A stretch of 64,000 nucleotides of DNA from an uncultured Desulfobacter sp. (GCF_963677125.1 NZ_OY781882.1:1930501-1994500); one strand, 5' to 3'; counted from the stretch's first letter, positions 9,476 to 18,169 are shown. Notes: a model not told the origin generated them from the letters alone. Made by a program: numbers and translations.

Positions 9476-10756
9476 TCAACCGGCTAACGGCAGATATACC
9501 CCTGTCCCTTTGGGCAAATCGCTGAAATCCGGAACTTTGTTGCCCGGAACCGGCCCCCGGCCCGGAATATGGTAAATGGTTTTGGGGTCTTTAAATTTTA
9601 CACCGGCGATCCTATAGGCAGTTTTATGTTTTGTAATGTTAAAGGGCCCCTTATACCCCACCACTAAACGGGTGCCTGAAGGCAGATCATCCCAGTCCGA
9701 AATCACACATCCGGCCAGACTCCTGCCCGATGGAAGAAAATAGATGGTCGAGGCTGCATGGTACGCGCCACCTGCATGGGACCACGCCGTCATCCGGCCG
9801 GAAATGGTTTTTATGATACTATTCGCCTGCTCACGGACTTGTTTTGTCTCCTGGTTTAGCAGTACCTTTGTGCCCACGGGCAAACGAGCCCATCCTATAA
9901 TAGAAGCAACCCTGTGACCGGCCACTGTTTTTCCGCTGGGCAAAACATAAACCGTGTTGGGGGCGTTATAATCTTCACCGGCTATGGTCCAGGCAGAATT
10001 CTGTTGTGAAATGACATCGGTTTCCAGAGTATGGGACACCTTTTGCCCGGTGTAAACAAACGCACCGGGAGCAGGATAAAACACATTGGCCAGCATAGGA
10101 TCCGGCGTAAGAAGCCCTGCCCTGACATCAGGATCAAACGGCCAGGTTGGCCCGAGCCCAGCCCGGACCCTGTCAAAATTTTTCGCACATCGTTTACGCC
10201 CCCTGTGATTTTTTGAAAACCATCGATTGGGTTTACCGTATGCCACCTGACTGTGGGTCAAAATGTCTTTATCCCCAAGGCCGTAGAATCGTTTAAGGAT
10301 AAACAGCAGCATCCCTGCTGACCTGTACTGCTTAGCGGTCAAAGGCGCATAATGATAACCTACAAATTCTATGCCCACAGAGATATCACTGACATCAGAC
10401 ACCCCATTCCACATGGATAGGCCGGCATGGTCTGCCCTGTATTTTTTATCTAGGATCCGGTAAACCGTCCCGTTCCTGGCAACGACATAATTGGCATGCC
10501 CGCCTGGCGATGTACGACCGTTTTTAAACCGCTTTCCTTTGGAAACCACCCGTAAAGTACTTTTCAATCCCAACTCGGAGGTATGCACGATGATCAGCCG
10601 GGTTTTGGAACGCACCCTTTTTTTAAATCGCGAATTAATCCGGGACCGATAATCTATAATACCATTCTGGAAACGAACAAGGTCTGAACGGGAATAGGTT
10701 TGTGCCGCCAGGCCCGAGGCTGTTGTCAGGAGTATGACAACCAGTAGCAAAATAAA
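9476..10756 (-). CDS. Exported N-acetylmuramoyl-L-alanine amidase (Amidase_2)
   Basis: It is a peptidoglycan amidase that would cleave the bond between muramic acid and L-alanine. After a signal peptide (LRVFILLLVVILL...GLAAQ), an Amidase_2 domain occupies about residues 40-210. Zinc ligand candidates are His in IIVHTSE, His in ADHAG and a late His in LTHSQVAYG, together with SVGIEFVG. The remaining C-terminal half has three similar units of about 60-70 residues, each with a YxxxxTIYxLPSG-like line (TVYVLPSG, TIYFLPSG, TIYHIPGR); these may bind the wall. I prefer the TTG at 10756, which follows AAGGGGG at good spacing; the longest frame begins with TTG at 10810. Confidence 0.82.
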   Translation of the reverse strand, partial: FILLLVVILLTTASGLAAQTYSRSDLVRFQNGIIDYRSRINSRFKKRVRSKTRLIIVHTSELGLKSTLRVVSKGKRFKNGRTSPGGHANYVVARNGTVYRILDKKYRADHAGLSMWNGVSDVSDISVGIEFVGYHYAPLTAKQYRSAGMLLFILKRFYGLGDKDILTHSQVAYGKPNRWFSKNHRGRKRCAKNFDRVRAGLGPTWPFDPDVRAGLLTPDPMLANVFYPAPGAFVYTGQKVSHTLETDVISQQNSAWTIAGEDYNAPNTVYVLPSGKTVAGHRVASIIGWARLPVGTKVLLNQETKQVREQANSIIKTISGRMTAWSHAGGAYHAASTIYFLPSGRSLAGCVISDWDDLPSGTRLVVGYKGPFNITKHKTAYRIAGVKFKDPKTIYHIPGRGPVPGNKVPDFSDLPKGTGVYLPLAG

Positions 10757-10887
10757 GACCCGCAACAAAATATACCCCCTTCGAAAAAGAAAAATTGGCG
10801 TAAGGTTCAATTTTCATAGGCTAAAATTATATCAACACTGCTCCGATTTTGCAAAGGGGCGGCTTTTTTACAACGCCACCAGAGGGA

Positions 10888-12978
10888 CTATAAATCTTTA
10901 TACTTGGCTGCAATTGATTTAATCGTATCCTCTATAGCAAAAAAGCCATCTACACATTGGGGATCAAATAGGCTTTCTCTGCCCTCACGAATGATGTTCA
11001 TTGCTTTTTCATGGGAAAAGGCAGGTTTATAGCACCTCTTACTGATCAGTGCATCATAAACGTCACAAATAGCCATAATTCGGCCGCACAAAGGAATTGT
11101 TTGACCACAAATACCGTCCGGATACCCCTTTCCATCCCATCTTTCATGATGAGAGCCCGCAATCTGAGTTCCCATTTTTAAAAAAGAATTATCTTGGTCA
11201 TTTTTTTCGGATCTTTGAAGCGTATCTCTTCCGATCGAAGCGTGGGTTTTCATAATTTCAAATTCTTCATCGGTCAGCTTACCGGGCTTTAACAATATAT
11301 TGTCCGGGATACCGACTTTGCCGATATCATGAAGCGGTGCAGCGTGGTAAAGCGTTTCAATATAACCTTCGGTCAAAATATCCGGGAATACACCAGACGC
11401 TTTTAAATGAACTGCCAGGACCCTTGCATAATTTTGAGTACGTACAATATGCTGCCCGGTTTCAGGGTCACGGGTTTCAACGAGGCTGACAATAGTTTTT
11501 ATGGTAAATTGCTGGGCTTGGGCTAATTTTTTAAACCAGGTGAAAGATGCTTTCCTGGCAGCCGTAAAACGCATAAAAGAGATAATCACAAATATAAAAG
11601 CAGTTAAAATCAAGGGAAGTACAGGAGAAACAAATACGGACATTTTAATAAAACAAAGCGCACTTGATATCAGCAAAATACTGCTCCAGACAAAGGTACC
11701 GGCTAAAAGGGCCATTGGAGAGGCTGATAAAAAAAGCAGAACCATCATAAGAATGCCGGTGAACACACAGATTCCGGAAACAAAACGATGGGCCCAGAAG
11801 GGCTTAATCACCTGATGCTTCTCATAAATACTGCTTAATATGGCTGCATGGGTCTCTATCCCCGGATAATTGGGATCAAAAACAGTATGATGAATATCAT
11901 TTAACCCCATTGCAGAAGCCCCGATAAAAAGAATTTTACCCTGGATGTCAGCAGGGGAATAATTTTGATTGAGAATATCAGCGGCACTGATAAATTTATG
12001 GGCTCTGCCGGGACCTGTGAATCTTATGTTTATATATCCGTTTGGTGTTATTGGAATGTTATATCTATCTGCTTTTAGATAAAGACCCCAAAAATTTTCT
12101 AATACGTCCACTTTTTTAATATTATGGGCTTTTAAAAAAGTAGAAAGAGCTAAACTCGTAAATGTTTGGTTTTTCCACGAGATTAAAAGGGGCGTAGATC
12201 TTAACAGACCATCCATGTCAGATTGATTGTTATAGAATCCTGTATACTTGAGTGACTTTTCAATTTGAGGTGTATTGGTCAGAATACCTTCGGCCTGATT
12301 CACGTTTAAACGCCCTGATTTATCAACGACATCGAAGGGAACCTGTAAAGGGGGTATTTTTTTATTAAAATGATCGAAATAAAAATATCTGGCACCCACA
12401 ATGCCAGTCTGTCTGAAAACATGAGCCAGGTATAAATCGTTATCTTGCAACTCAGGCGGAACCCCTATAAATCCGAGATCAAGAGCGAAGTCTTTCCTAA
12501 ATTGCAGTTGAATATTTTTCAGCGAACTGCGATCCGGTTCAGGAAACAGTATATCAAGCCCCATGGCTGCAGGATGATTGTAGGACAATTCCTTGATAAG
12601 CCTGGCCAGCAAATACCTGGGCCATGGCCACTGCCCTACGGCTGATAAACTGGTCTCATCAATATCGATAATTGTGATCCGGCTTGATGCGTTTCCTGTT
12701 GCAGTGGTTTGAAACAAGAAATCATAAAAAAAATTATCAGCTTTTTTAAATACACGGCTTTGGGTATATGCACCCGCACACAGCACCAGTGTTATTAGAA
12801 AAACAACAGTAAACTGCCACCACATGGACGTACTGCTCAGAAAAGCGTTTTCAAAATCCGCGTCCAAAGAAAACTCCGTGTTTATGCATCTACTGAGTAC
12901 CCGATCGAAGACCGTAAATTTTGCCAATGATGTATTTGGTCGCAAATTGAAATCTTCGAAATACGCCATGTATTCCAA
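10888..12978 (-). CDS. CHASE2 sensor with HD-GYP cyclic-di-GMP phosphodiesterase
   Basis: This is a membrane receptor that would hydrolyse cyclic di-GMP. After about 50 unusual N-terminal residues comes a membrane helix (WWQFTVVFLITLVLC), then a periplasmic CHASE2 domain (about 85-370, with IDIDETSLSAVGQWPWPR). Two or three further helices follow (about 390-470), then an HD-GYP domain (about 495-680) with HDIGKVGIPD and HHERWDGKGYPDG, so the metal and GYP residues are kept. The start is uncertain: TTG 12978, ATG 12969, or the ATG at 12825 just before the first helix. It is the last gene of a FecR-OmpA-CHASE2 run on this strand, a combination seen in many proteobacteria. Confidence 0.9.
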   Translation of the reverse strand: MEYMAYFEDFNLRPNTSLAKFTVFDRVLSRCINTEFSLDADFENAFLSSTSMWWQFTVVFLITLVLCAGAYTQSRVFKKADNFFYDFLFQTTATGNASSRITIIDIDETSLSAVGQWPWPRYLLARLIKELSYNHPAAMGLDILFPEPDRSSLKNIQLQFRKDFALDLGFIGVPPELQDNDLYLAHVFRQTGIVGARYFYFDHFNKKIPPLQVPFDVVDKSGRLNVNQAEGILTNTPQIEKSLKYTGFYNNQSDMDGLLRSTPLLISWKNQTFTSLALSTFLKAHNIKKVDVLENFWGLYLKADRYNIPITPNGYINIRFTGPGRAHKFISAADILNQNYSPADIQGKILFIGASAMGLNDIHHTVFDPNYPGIETHAAILSSIYEKHQVIKPFWAHRFVSGICVFTGILMMVLLFLSASPMALLAGTFVWSSILLISSALCFIKMSVFVSPVLPLILTAFIFVIISFMRFTAARKASFTWFKKLAQAQQFTIKTIVSLVETRDPETGQHIVRTQNYARVLAVHLKASGVFPDILTEGYIETLYHAAPLHDIGKVGIPDNILLKPGKLTDEEFEIMKTHASIGRDTLQRSEKNDQDNSFLKMGTQIAGSHHERWDGKGYPDGICGQTIPLCGRIMAICDVYDALISKRCYKPAFSHEKAMNIIREGRESLFDPQCVDGFFAIEDTIKSIAAKYKDL

Positions 12979-13036
12979 AGGGTTTAATTTACGCCTGCCT
13001 TGAACTTAACAAAACTGTCGGTTTTTTGTTCAGGCA

Positions 13037-13627
13037 CTACTTGACCATTATCTCAACTCTTCTATTTTTATCTTCTGAGACATTATCACCTGTAATCACC
13101 AGTGGATCATTTTCACCGTGGGAGGTTACGGATATATTTCTCAAATTGATATTTGCATCTTTTATAATTTTTTCAACAACTTTAGCCCGCTCCAAGGCCA
13201 GTTGATAGTTATAATCTGCGTTGCCCTTGGAATCAGAGTGGCCAATAATACTCACCTCAGAAGGCTCTCTCTCTTTTGCTAATTTAAGGACATCGTCAAT
13301 TAATGCTGCAGACTCAGGTTGCAAACGGTCCGAGCCAAATTCAAAATAAAGAAGGAGAGAGACAGGTTTTAAGGGTTCGGCCTGAAAAAGCGTTTTATAT
13401 TCATCCTGGACTTTATTCTTTTCAATTATTTTTGTATCAATTTTTGATTGAGCTTTGCCCACCGTTGCGCAGCTATACGGTGTTTCCAGCGTTGTGGAGG
13501 ACTTATCGTTTGCTACGATGATAGTCCCTGCTTTATTATCCTGCTCCGGCAAAAGGATTACAGTCGTTTTCGCACCGCAGGAAAAAAGAAAAAGAACTCC
13601 CGCAAAAACAAGGATGTAGCGAATCAT
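13037..13627 (-). CDS. OmpA-family peptidoglycan-binding lipoprotein
   Basis: The 196-residue precursor has a lipobox (LFLFSC, Cys at about residue 17), so it should be lipid-anchored. The C-terminal half is an OmpA/Pal-type domain (about 85-195), with LLYFEFGSDRLQPESAALID, IIGHSDSKGNADYN and NRRVEIMV, the fold that binds meso-diaminopimelate in peptidoglycan. It lies between FecR and CHASE2 genes on the same strand and probably tethers the outer membrane to the wall or senses it. AAGGAACATGAC precedes the ATG. Confidence 0.9.
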   Translation of the reverse strand: MIRYILVFAGVLFLFSCGAKTTVILLPEQDNKAGTIIVANDKSSTTLETPYSCATVGKAQSKIDTKIIEKNKVQDEYKTLFQAEPLKPVSLLLYFEFGSDRLQPESAALIDDVLKLAKEREPSEVSIIGHSDSKGNADYNYQLALERAKVVEKIIKDANINLRNISVTSHGENDPLVITGDNVSEDKNRRVEIMVK

Positions 13628-13641
13628 GTCATGTTCCTTTC

Positions 13642-14082
13642 TTAATCTACCTTGATGATAAAATGCGTTCCCCTGGTACCTACAATTGCATGTGGTGTCT
13701 TTAAAGAAATTTTATCCGGCGCAAGTTTTCCAATTCTGCCTGAATGATAGATCGCCTGTCCCTTTTCAAGATAAAGTGCAAAGGCATATGCATTTGTTTC
13801 AGGTTCAAACAGATAGTCTTTAATCTTACATTCCGTATTCTGGTCTACGGCAATAGTTGTACCGTCTTCAAATACGATGCCGGCAGAACTGCCGACTTTT
13901 GTGATTAATACATCTGATTTGAAAATCGGGTCCCCGACATCCGTCGTAACGATCGTTTCGCCCCGTTTGATTAAAACATCGCCGACAATTTTTTTAACAA
14001 ATGCAACCTTTCCGTCTTGCGCGAATGCAGTTGCACAGCATCCAACCATAAAAATGAAAACAATCTTTATAAGATTTTTCAT
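13642..14082 (-). CDS. FecR-domain periplasmic protein
   Basis: A cleavable signal peptide (ending at about residue 21, AFAQ) leads into a FecR domain with VGDVLIKRGE near its start and a C-terminal PHAIVGTRGTHFIIKVD, the typical end of the family. The iron-signalling FecR is longer; this 146-residue exported type has no sigma factor next to it. It begins the FecR-OmpA-CHASE2 run, 14 bases upstream of the OmpA gene, which suggests an envelope-sensing unit controlling cyclic di-GMP. The ligand is unknown. Confidence 0.85.
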   Translation of the reverse strand: MKNLIKIVFIFMVGCCATAFAQDGKVAFVKKIVGDVLIKRGETIVTTDVGDPIFKSDVLITKVGSSAGIVFEDGTTIAVDQNTECKIKDYLFEPETNAYAFALYLEKGQAIYHSGRIGKLAPDKISLKTPHAIVGTRGTHFIIKVD

Positions 14083-14245
14083 GAATTCCCCAAACCCATT
14101 TTGGTCAAAAGTGATTTATATTCTATATATTTACAGTTGTTGTTTTTAAAAAGCAATTCTTAAATGACGATTTAATGGAATTTATTCCCTAATTTTTCAT
14201 GATATATTTACAGAGAAGATACGGCGAAAAAAAGAGCGGAAAAAA

Positions 14246-14277
14246 TTCAGTTTCAGCGGTCAGATGCTGAAACTGAA
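14246..14277 (-). terminator. Intrinsic terminator after the flavin-binding protein gene
   Basis: A perfect 12-base stem (TTCAGTTTCAGC with its complement) encloses an 8-base loop. Read on the minus strand it is followed by a run of T, so it should end transcription of the gene stopping at 14313. Confidence 0.75.
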
Positions 14278-14312
14278 TTTTGCTGCAATAAAGCCTGGCC
14301 ACCGTTAAGTTT

Positions 14313-14690
14313 CTATAGTAATTTTTCAGCCCCTTTATAAACCGTTTCGACCTTTAGTGCGGCAGCGCCGTGGCCCGGATGTTTTTCAGGGTTCCATTTT
14401 TTCATATCGTCAAACACAGGCCCCTGGGTATGATACTCAAGCGTACCTTTGACTTGATAGGATGTATTGTCCGAAGTGATGAATAAAATACAGGCCTTGG
14501 ATCCGGATTTGATATTTTCCATGGTTTTGGAAAAATAGTTATTGGCCACAACCAGGGTCTGCTCATCATATTTGCTCACACAGGTCGCATAAATGGAATT
14601 GGGAACCCCGTCTTTGTTCACGGTGGTTAGTATCACAGGGCCTTTGTGGTTGTCCCAGGCGTTACTGGTTTCTTCAGGTAATTCAGGCAT
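14313..14690 (-). CDS. Pyridoxamine 5'-phosphate oxidase-like flavin-binding protein
   Basis: The protein has 125 residues and is a split-barrel flavoprotein of the PNPOx-like superfamily. It begins with WDNHKGPVILTTVNKDGVPN, continues through ATCVSKYDEQTLVVANNYFSKTMENI and ends at VETVYKG. Members bind FMN or F420, and most have no assigned substrate, so pyridoxine metabolism should not be assumed. AAGGAGATAACAT stands right before the ATG, a strong ribosome site. It appears to be a single-gene unit with its own terminator. Confidence 0.85.
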   Translation of the reverse strand: MPELPEETSNAWDNHKGPVILTTVNKDGVPNSIYATCVSKYDEQTLVVANNYFSKTMENIKSGSKACILFITSDNTSYQVKGTLEYHTQGPVFDDMKKWNPEKHPGHGAAALKVETVYKGAEKLL

Positions 14691-14852
14691 ATGTTATCTC
14701 CTTTAGTTTAATTTTTTTGCATAATTCGGTACACTATACCCATGAACCCAATGTACAACGGCGTATATTGAGCATATACCGTGCCTGCTATACCCCGGCC
14801 GTTTTTTTTTGAAACAGGGAAGGCTTTTTTGCATCAGGAGATGATTTTGGGA

Positions 14853-14881
14853 TTGACAAGCAGACTCAATTCCATTAAAAG
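14853..14881 (+). promoter_or_regulatory. Likely sigma-70 promoter of tRNA-Leu
   Basis: TTGACA at 14853-14858 is followed after 17 bases by TAAAAG at 14876-14881, ending 11 bases before the tRNA. The -35 is perfect and the -10 is weak. Confidence 0.5.
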
Positions 14882-14892
14882 GAGGGGTCTAA

Positions 14893-14979
14893 GCCGGAGT
14901 GGTGGAATTGGTAGACGCAGAGGACTCAAAATCCTCCGGCCTTCGGGCCTTGCGAGTTCAAGTCTCGCCTCCGGTACCA
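14893..14979 (+). tRNA. tRNA-Leu (anticodon CAA)
   Basis: The 87-base gene folds fully. The acceptor GCCGGAG pairs with CTCCGGT, and the D arm contains GGTGGAATTGGTAGAC. The anticodon stem GAGGA/TCCTC holds loop CTCAAAA with CAA at 34-36. A long variable arm (CGGCCTTCGGGCCTTG) is typical of class II tRNA-Leu. The T arm is GCGAG-TTCAAGT-CTCGC, and CCA is encoded. Its 3' half has served as an integration site: copies are found at 16990 and 18358. Confidence 0.96.
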
Positions 14980-15025
14980 AGAATATCAGGGCTTTCAGCG
15001 TTTTAGCTGGAAGCCTTTTTATTTT
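14920..15025 (+). repeat. Attachment-site copy 1 (inside tRNA-Leu)
   Basis: Bases 14920-15025 recur at 16990-17095 with a single mismatch over 106 bases (A at 14982, C at 17052). The repeat starts in the anticodon stem and runs through the tRNA end and its terminator, as expected of a tRNA att site. Confidence 0.85.
14990..15022 (+). terminator. Intrinsic terminator of tRNA-Leu
   Basis: GGCTTTCAGC pairs with GCTGGAAGCC (one G-T pair) around a short loop and is followed by TTTTT. An identical copy lies at 17060-17092. Confidence 0.8.
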
Positions 15026-15036
15026 AAAGCACAGGT

Positions 15037-15056
15037 CAGCATGCAAATAGCATGCA
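15037..15056. promoter_or_regulatory. GCATGC-N5-GCATGC motif, copy 1
   Basis: A 20-base stretch (CAGCATGCAAATAGCATGCA) with two GCATGC hexamers occurs here, just ahead of the excisionase-like gene. It recurs identically at 16846-16865, just ahead of the broken integrase. It may be an operator or an arm-type recombinase site. Confidence 0.4.
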
Positions 15057-15085
15057 GTATATTTTCCCCACTAACCACTCTTGAG

Positions 15086-15283
15086 ATGACTGGGGCTGTT
15101 TCTATCCGTATGACAGATGACGAACTTGATATCTTGGCTGCTAAAATTGCTGGCCGAATTGGTGTCGTCCCCAGGTGGATGACTTTGAAGCAAGCTTCAC
15201 AATATTCCAATATTGGGCAAAAGCGATTGGTTGATATGATCAGGCATAACCATTTGATGTGTGGTTGCGTTTTAGCTGAGTAA
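15086..15283 (+). CDS. Excisionase-like helix-turn-helix protein, probably truncated
   Basis: From the ATG at 15086 it has 65 residues. PRWMTLKQASQYSNIGQKRLVDMI matches the DNA-binding helix-turn-helix of phage-type excisionases (MerR-like fold). The upstream part (TDDELDILAAKIAGRI) is the usual short helix of such proteins. Members normally continue for another 20-30 residues of wing and tail, but here the frame ends abruptly at CGCVLAE, suggesting a frameshift or deletion. It lies inside the tRNA-Leu island near the left att copy. No strong ribosome site is visible, so the start is a choice of convenience. Confidence 0.5.
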   Translation: MTGAVSIRMTDDELDILAAKIAGRIGVVPRWMTLKQASQYSNIGQKRLVDMIRHNHLMCGCVLAE

Positions 15284-15532
15284 TGAGCGGTCTATATTTC
15301 CGATGTGTTTTTTCTTGGATTAAGATAGGGGTTTCTCTGAGCTCTCTTGGTTTCTTGCCTCTTGATTACGCGCTTCCAAAATGGGGATATACCTCTTTTG
15401 CCATCATTATTTTTTTTTGCATATTCATTACCTGTAATGATCCTGATTGAGAAATCCCTAGGAAAGACGGTCAGGTCGCCGCCTGTTCAAAATCGGTGAT
15501 CAGCCGATTTCTATCCCGGGGAGTGGGTTGGG

Positions 15533-15838
15533 TCATGCAGATGCTTTCCCTAATTCCTCACGGATAACCTTACGCAAAATACTTTCAAGGCTCGACTGGT
15601 CCGCCTGGTCTTCTGCAATGACTCTTTTTAGACTTTCATTGATAAGAGTTTGGTACCCTTTTTTTCCTGCTTTTGATTTGAAATAACCAATAACCCCGGC
15701 ATCCAGCATAATGGTAATCCGTTGTTTTTTTTCTACGGGCTTTAATCCCTGACGAAAAATAGCCCTGTCAAAATCAGCCTGGGTAACTTCCGGGTATTCA
15801 TCATCCATAGAGGTTTTTGAAATAGAGTCTTTGTTCAT
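15533..15838 (-). CDS. brnA: BrnA-family antitoxin
   Basis: The protein has 101 residues: an acidic N-terminal toxin-binding region, then a BrnA-type DNA-binding core (VEKKQRITIMLDAGVIGYFKSKAGKKGYQTLINESLKR, about 35-72), which is the ribbon-helix-helix pattern. It overlaps the brnT toxin gene by 38 bases and follows it, the standard toxin-first order of BrnTA systems. BrnA neutralises the toxin and represses the operon. The C-terminal tail (SILRKVIREELGKASA) recurs in degraded form at about 22362-22450. Confidence 0.9.
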   Translation of the reverse strand: MNKDSISKTSMDDEYPEVTQADFDRAIFRQGLKPVEKKQRITIMLDAGVIGYFKSKAGKKGYQTLINESLKRVIAEDQADQSSLESILRKVIREELGKASA

Positions 15839-16076
15839 TTTTTGTTGCCTTTCTCATGGATATTATTCTGATTTCATCGGTGTTTTCAGTGTGGGCGATT
15901 ACCACAACACCGTCCAATAAGCCGATGGTTACAAATCTTTGTTCACCATAATCCATACGGGTATCTTCAAAGGTGAACGTTGCCCCGGCAAACACTATGT
16001 GGGCTTTGGCAAAATCAAGGCCGCCGTGTTTAACTATATTGCTTTGCCGTTTATTTTCGTCCCACGTAATTTTCAT
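15801..16076 (-). CDS. brnT: BrnT-family ribonuclease toxin
   Basis: The 91-residue protein matches BrnT throughout: ITWDENKRQSNIVKHGGLDFAKA at the start, FEDTRMDYGEQRFVTIGLLDG in the middle and IRIISMRKATKNEQ near the end. BrnT is a RelE-like ribonuclease that stops translation under stress. The characteristic basic and acidic residues (K-H, E-R-F, R-I-I-S-M-R) are all present, so it is probably active. It is encoded first, overlapping brnA, inside the tRNA-Leu island, where such pairs often stabilise mobile DNA. Confidence 0.92.
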   Translation of the reverse strand: MKITWDENKRQSNIVKHGGLDFAKAHIVFAGATFTFEDTRMDYGEQRFVTIGLLDGVVVIAHTENTDEIRIISMRKATKNEQRLYFKNLYG

Positions 16077-16086
16077 GATTCAATTA

Positions 16087-16108
16087 TATACATATAATTA
16101 TACATATA
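16087..16108. promoter_or_regulatory. Possible BrnA operator: two TATACATATA repeats
   Basis: TATACATATA occurs at 16087-16096 and 16099-16108, 12 bases apart and directly upstream of brnT. Tandem sites at about one helical turn suit a ribbon-helix-helix autorepressor; this is inferred from position and spacing only. Confidence 0.4.
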
Positions 16109-16156
16109 CAATCTCCCAACTTTGAACTATTCGGAATTTCCAAATAGTTTGCTCGT

Positions 16157-16818
16157 TTAAGCCTTCTTTCTGTTTGGCATAGAAATGACATTATCAGCCC
16201 CTGCAATCAGAGCTTGTTCAACAATCCAGGTGGCAATGGTGTCAATTTCATTTCGCAGATATAACAGGTCGGAAGTTTCCATGTAATGCTTACTTGAAAC
16301 ATCCGCCAATTTGTGATTGGTAAGCAGGTCAAATTTCCATTTTTCAATTCCGTTTTCAACGGCAACGGCTTTAAACGTACGGCGTAAGTCGTGGGCTGAG
16401 ACATTCGATTTAATGGCCTCAGATATTTTTTTCATGGGAGTCCGTACCTCTTTTATATGGCCGTACTTACCTTTGGAAGCAAACACATATTCATTGACCT
16501 TGGGGCGACTGTTTTCGATTTGGCAGGCAAGATCCGAAAGAGGAAATGTAACTTCGTGATGGTTTTTGGGGTCGTCTAAATACCACCATTTTTCCTCCGT
16601 ATTTACCAGATCCCAGGTCAAGGCCATGGCTTCATCCACACGACAACCGGACCCGTCTATTTTTTCCCCTACCCTGGCCTGCGCAAAAAATATTTTCTTC
16701 TTGGATGTGACCTTCAAGGCAAATCCGGCTAAGTCATTATCCCCAAAAAATACGTTTTCCCTACTGGTGCAAGTGCAGTGTCATCTATGAAACGCTTTGT
16801 TAATGAGGCTTTCTGCAT
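16157..16818 (-). pseudogene. Tyrosine-type phage integrase, frameshifted and internally deleted
   Basis: The original start is the ATG at 16818, with AAAGGTG ahead of it. It opens with QKASLTKRFIDDTALAPVGKTYF, the usual Arm-DNA-binding N-terminus. A frameshift follows near 16750, after which the frame resumes (GDNDLAGFALKVTSKKKIFFAQARVG). The core-binding domain is then missing: the frame jumps straight to the catalytic part with Arg in CRVDEAMALTW, HDLRRTF, NHK and the nucleophile Tyr in KHYMET. The catalytic residues are intact but the protein would not be a normal recombinase. A near-copy of its last 60 residues lies at 19157. Confidence 0.8.
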
Positions 16819-16845
16819 ATCGTCACCTTTTGCTTTATTCCAAAG

Positions 16846-16865
16846 CAGCATGCAAATAGCATGCA
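16846..16865. promoter_or_regulatory. GCATGC-N5-GCATGC motif, copy 2
   Basis: Identical over 20 bases to 15037-15056. It lies 27 bases upstream of the integrase start codon on the minus strand. Confidence 0.4.
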
Positions 16866-16989
16866 TTTTAGGTTAAATGAGCTAAATCAGATCAATTCAG
16901 ATTAAACTCAATATCCCACTGAAAGCCTTTAATGTCAAAGGTTATCAACGTTTATTAATCTTCATTAAGAAGGGTAAAAAAGCATATCC

Positions 16990-17095
16990 GAGGACTCAAA
17001 ATCCTCCGGCCTTCGGGCCTTGCGAGTTCAAGTCTCGCCTCCGGTACCAAGCATATCAGGGCTTTCAGCGTTTTAGCTGGAAGCCTTTTTATTTT
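16990..17095 (+). repeat. Attachment-site copy 2
   Basis: This copy matches 14920-15025 with one mismatch, including the tRNA 3' half and its terminator. The tRNA 5' half is absent, so no functional tRNA is encoded here. Confidence 0.88.
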
Positions 17096-17760
17096 GGATT
17101 TGGGTCCACTGTGCCCGAAATTGTGCCCAACTGATTTTTCAGGTATTTTTCCTGTTTTCTGGCAACTACCATCAAATCATCTTCACTGACAACGTTGTAA
17201 CGCTCAAAAACGGCTCTGGTTTTATGACCTGAAATCATCATAGCGACTCTTTCCGGGATACCTGATCTAACCATGTTTCTAACAGCGGGCCTTCGAAGAT
17301 CATGGAAAATGCGACCTGGAACACCCGCTTCTTTACATGCAGTTTTCCAGGACTTCCGAAAATCTTTTATCGGACCGGTCCCTGGTCTATTCGAAAAAAC
17401 GTTTGGGATAATCTTCTTTCCTGCCTTTGAGAGTTGTCGCTGGGCATCAAAAATCTCCAAAAGCTCATCATCCAGATAAATAGTGCGCAGTTGGCAGGCA
17501 CCATAGAAAGGATGGTCCGTATATTCTTTGTCGATTAGACTCATTATTTCAAGATTTTCCGGGGATTCCTGATTTACCTGGATTTGACGATAATAGCTGG
17601 ACCGTGACAGGCCTATCAACTCACATTGTTTCTGAATGCCAAGCTTTGGATGCTTTGGCTGAATACACTGCTTTTTTTCTTTTAAAGTCTTCATAGATGA
17701 CCTGTATTTTTTTAACCAATCCAACTCTACTTGAAGTTTTCCAACTTTTTGGAAAAAGCG
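17089..17760 (-). pseudogene. Chimeric reading frame: IS3-family transposase remnant joined in frame to an integrase catalytic domain
   Basis: The frame is open from about 17760. Its first part, FFQKVGKLQVELDWLKKY, is the C-terminus of an IS3-type OrfA. It runs into an OrfB N-terminus (HPKLGIQKQCELIGLSRSSYY, then DKEYTDHPFYGACQL). At about residue 82 of the 17724 TTG frame it changes to a tyrosine recombinase: LDDELLEIF, HDLRRPAVRNM, SGHKT and FERYNVV, with the His-x-x-Arg, His and Tyr residues kept. The conserved first Arg of the recombinase is lost. The 3' end abuts att copy 2. It is probably not functional, but the open fusion of 211 codons is unusual. Confidence 0.75.
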
Positions 17761-17765
17761 ATCTC

Positions 17766-17903
17766 ATTTGCGGTTTGATTGCCTTTTATTGCTGTCTGCT
17801 GAAATTCATTAGCGTTCTGCTAAAACCGCTGAAGGTTGATCGAATACCCTTGGACCAGATATTCTTTTAACCGCTGGGTGGCCCAAATACGAAATTTAGT
17901 CCC
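17766..17903 (-). pseudogene. RhuM-family fragment (internal part)
   Basis: The minus strand reads GTKFRIWATQRLKEYLVQG and then SINLQRF before a stop, after which the related frame continues QNANEFQQTA. This is the conserved core of RhuM-type (virulence RhuM family) proteins found on islands. Both ends are missing. Confidence 0.55.
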
Positions 17904-18169
17904 TCAGTTTATGGAGTGTTTCGGTTCATTTAGCACCCAGACAATCACAAAAAACTAACCCACGACGGTATTTTGACATATGCACTTATGGCCCGATTTT
18001 AACTTTAAAAACATTGATATTATTCAATATTCTACAATATAGGGGTTTGTTTTTACAATATCTATCTAAAATCCGATTGCAGGCACCCCGTCGCACATAC
18101 TTTTTAATTCTTTGTTTTTCTGGTGAAGTCGTGGCAATATTATAAATTTTAGAATTTGAAAGGAATGTA

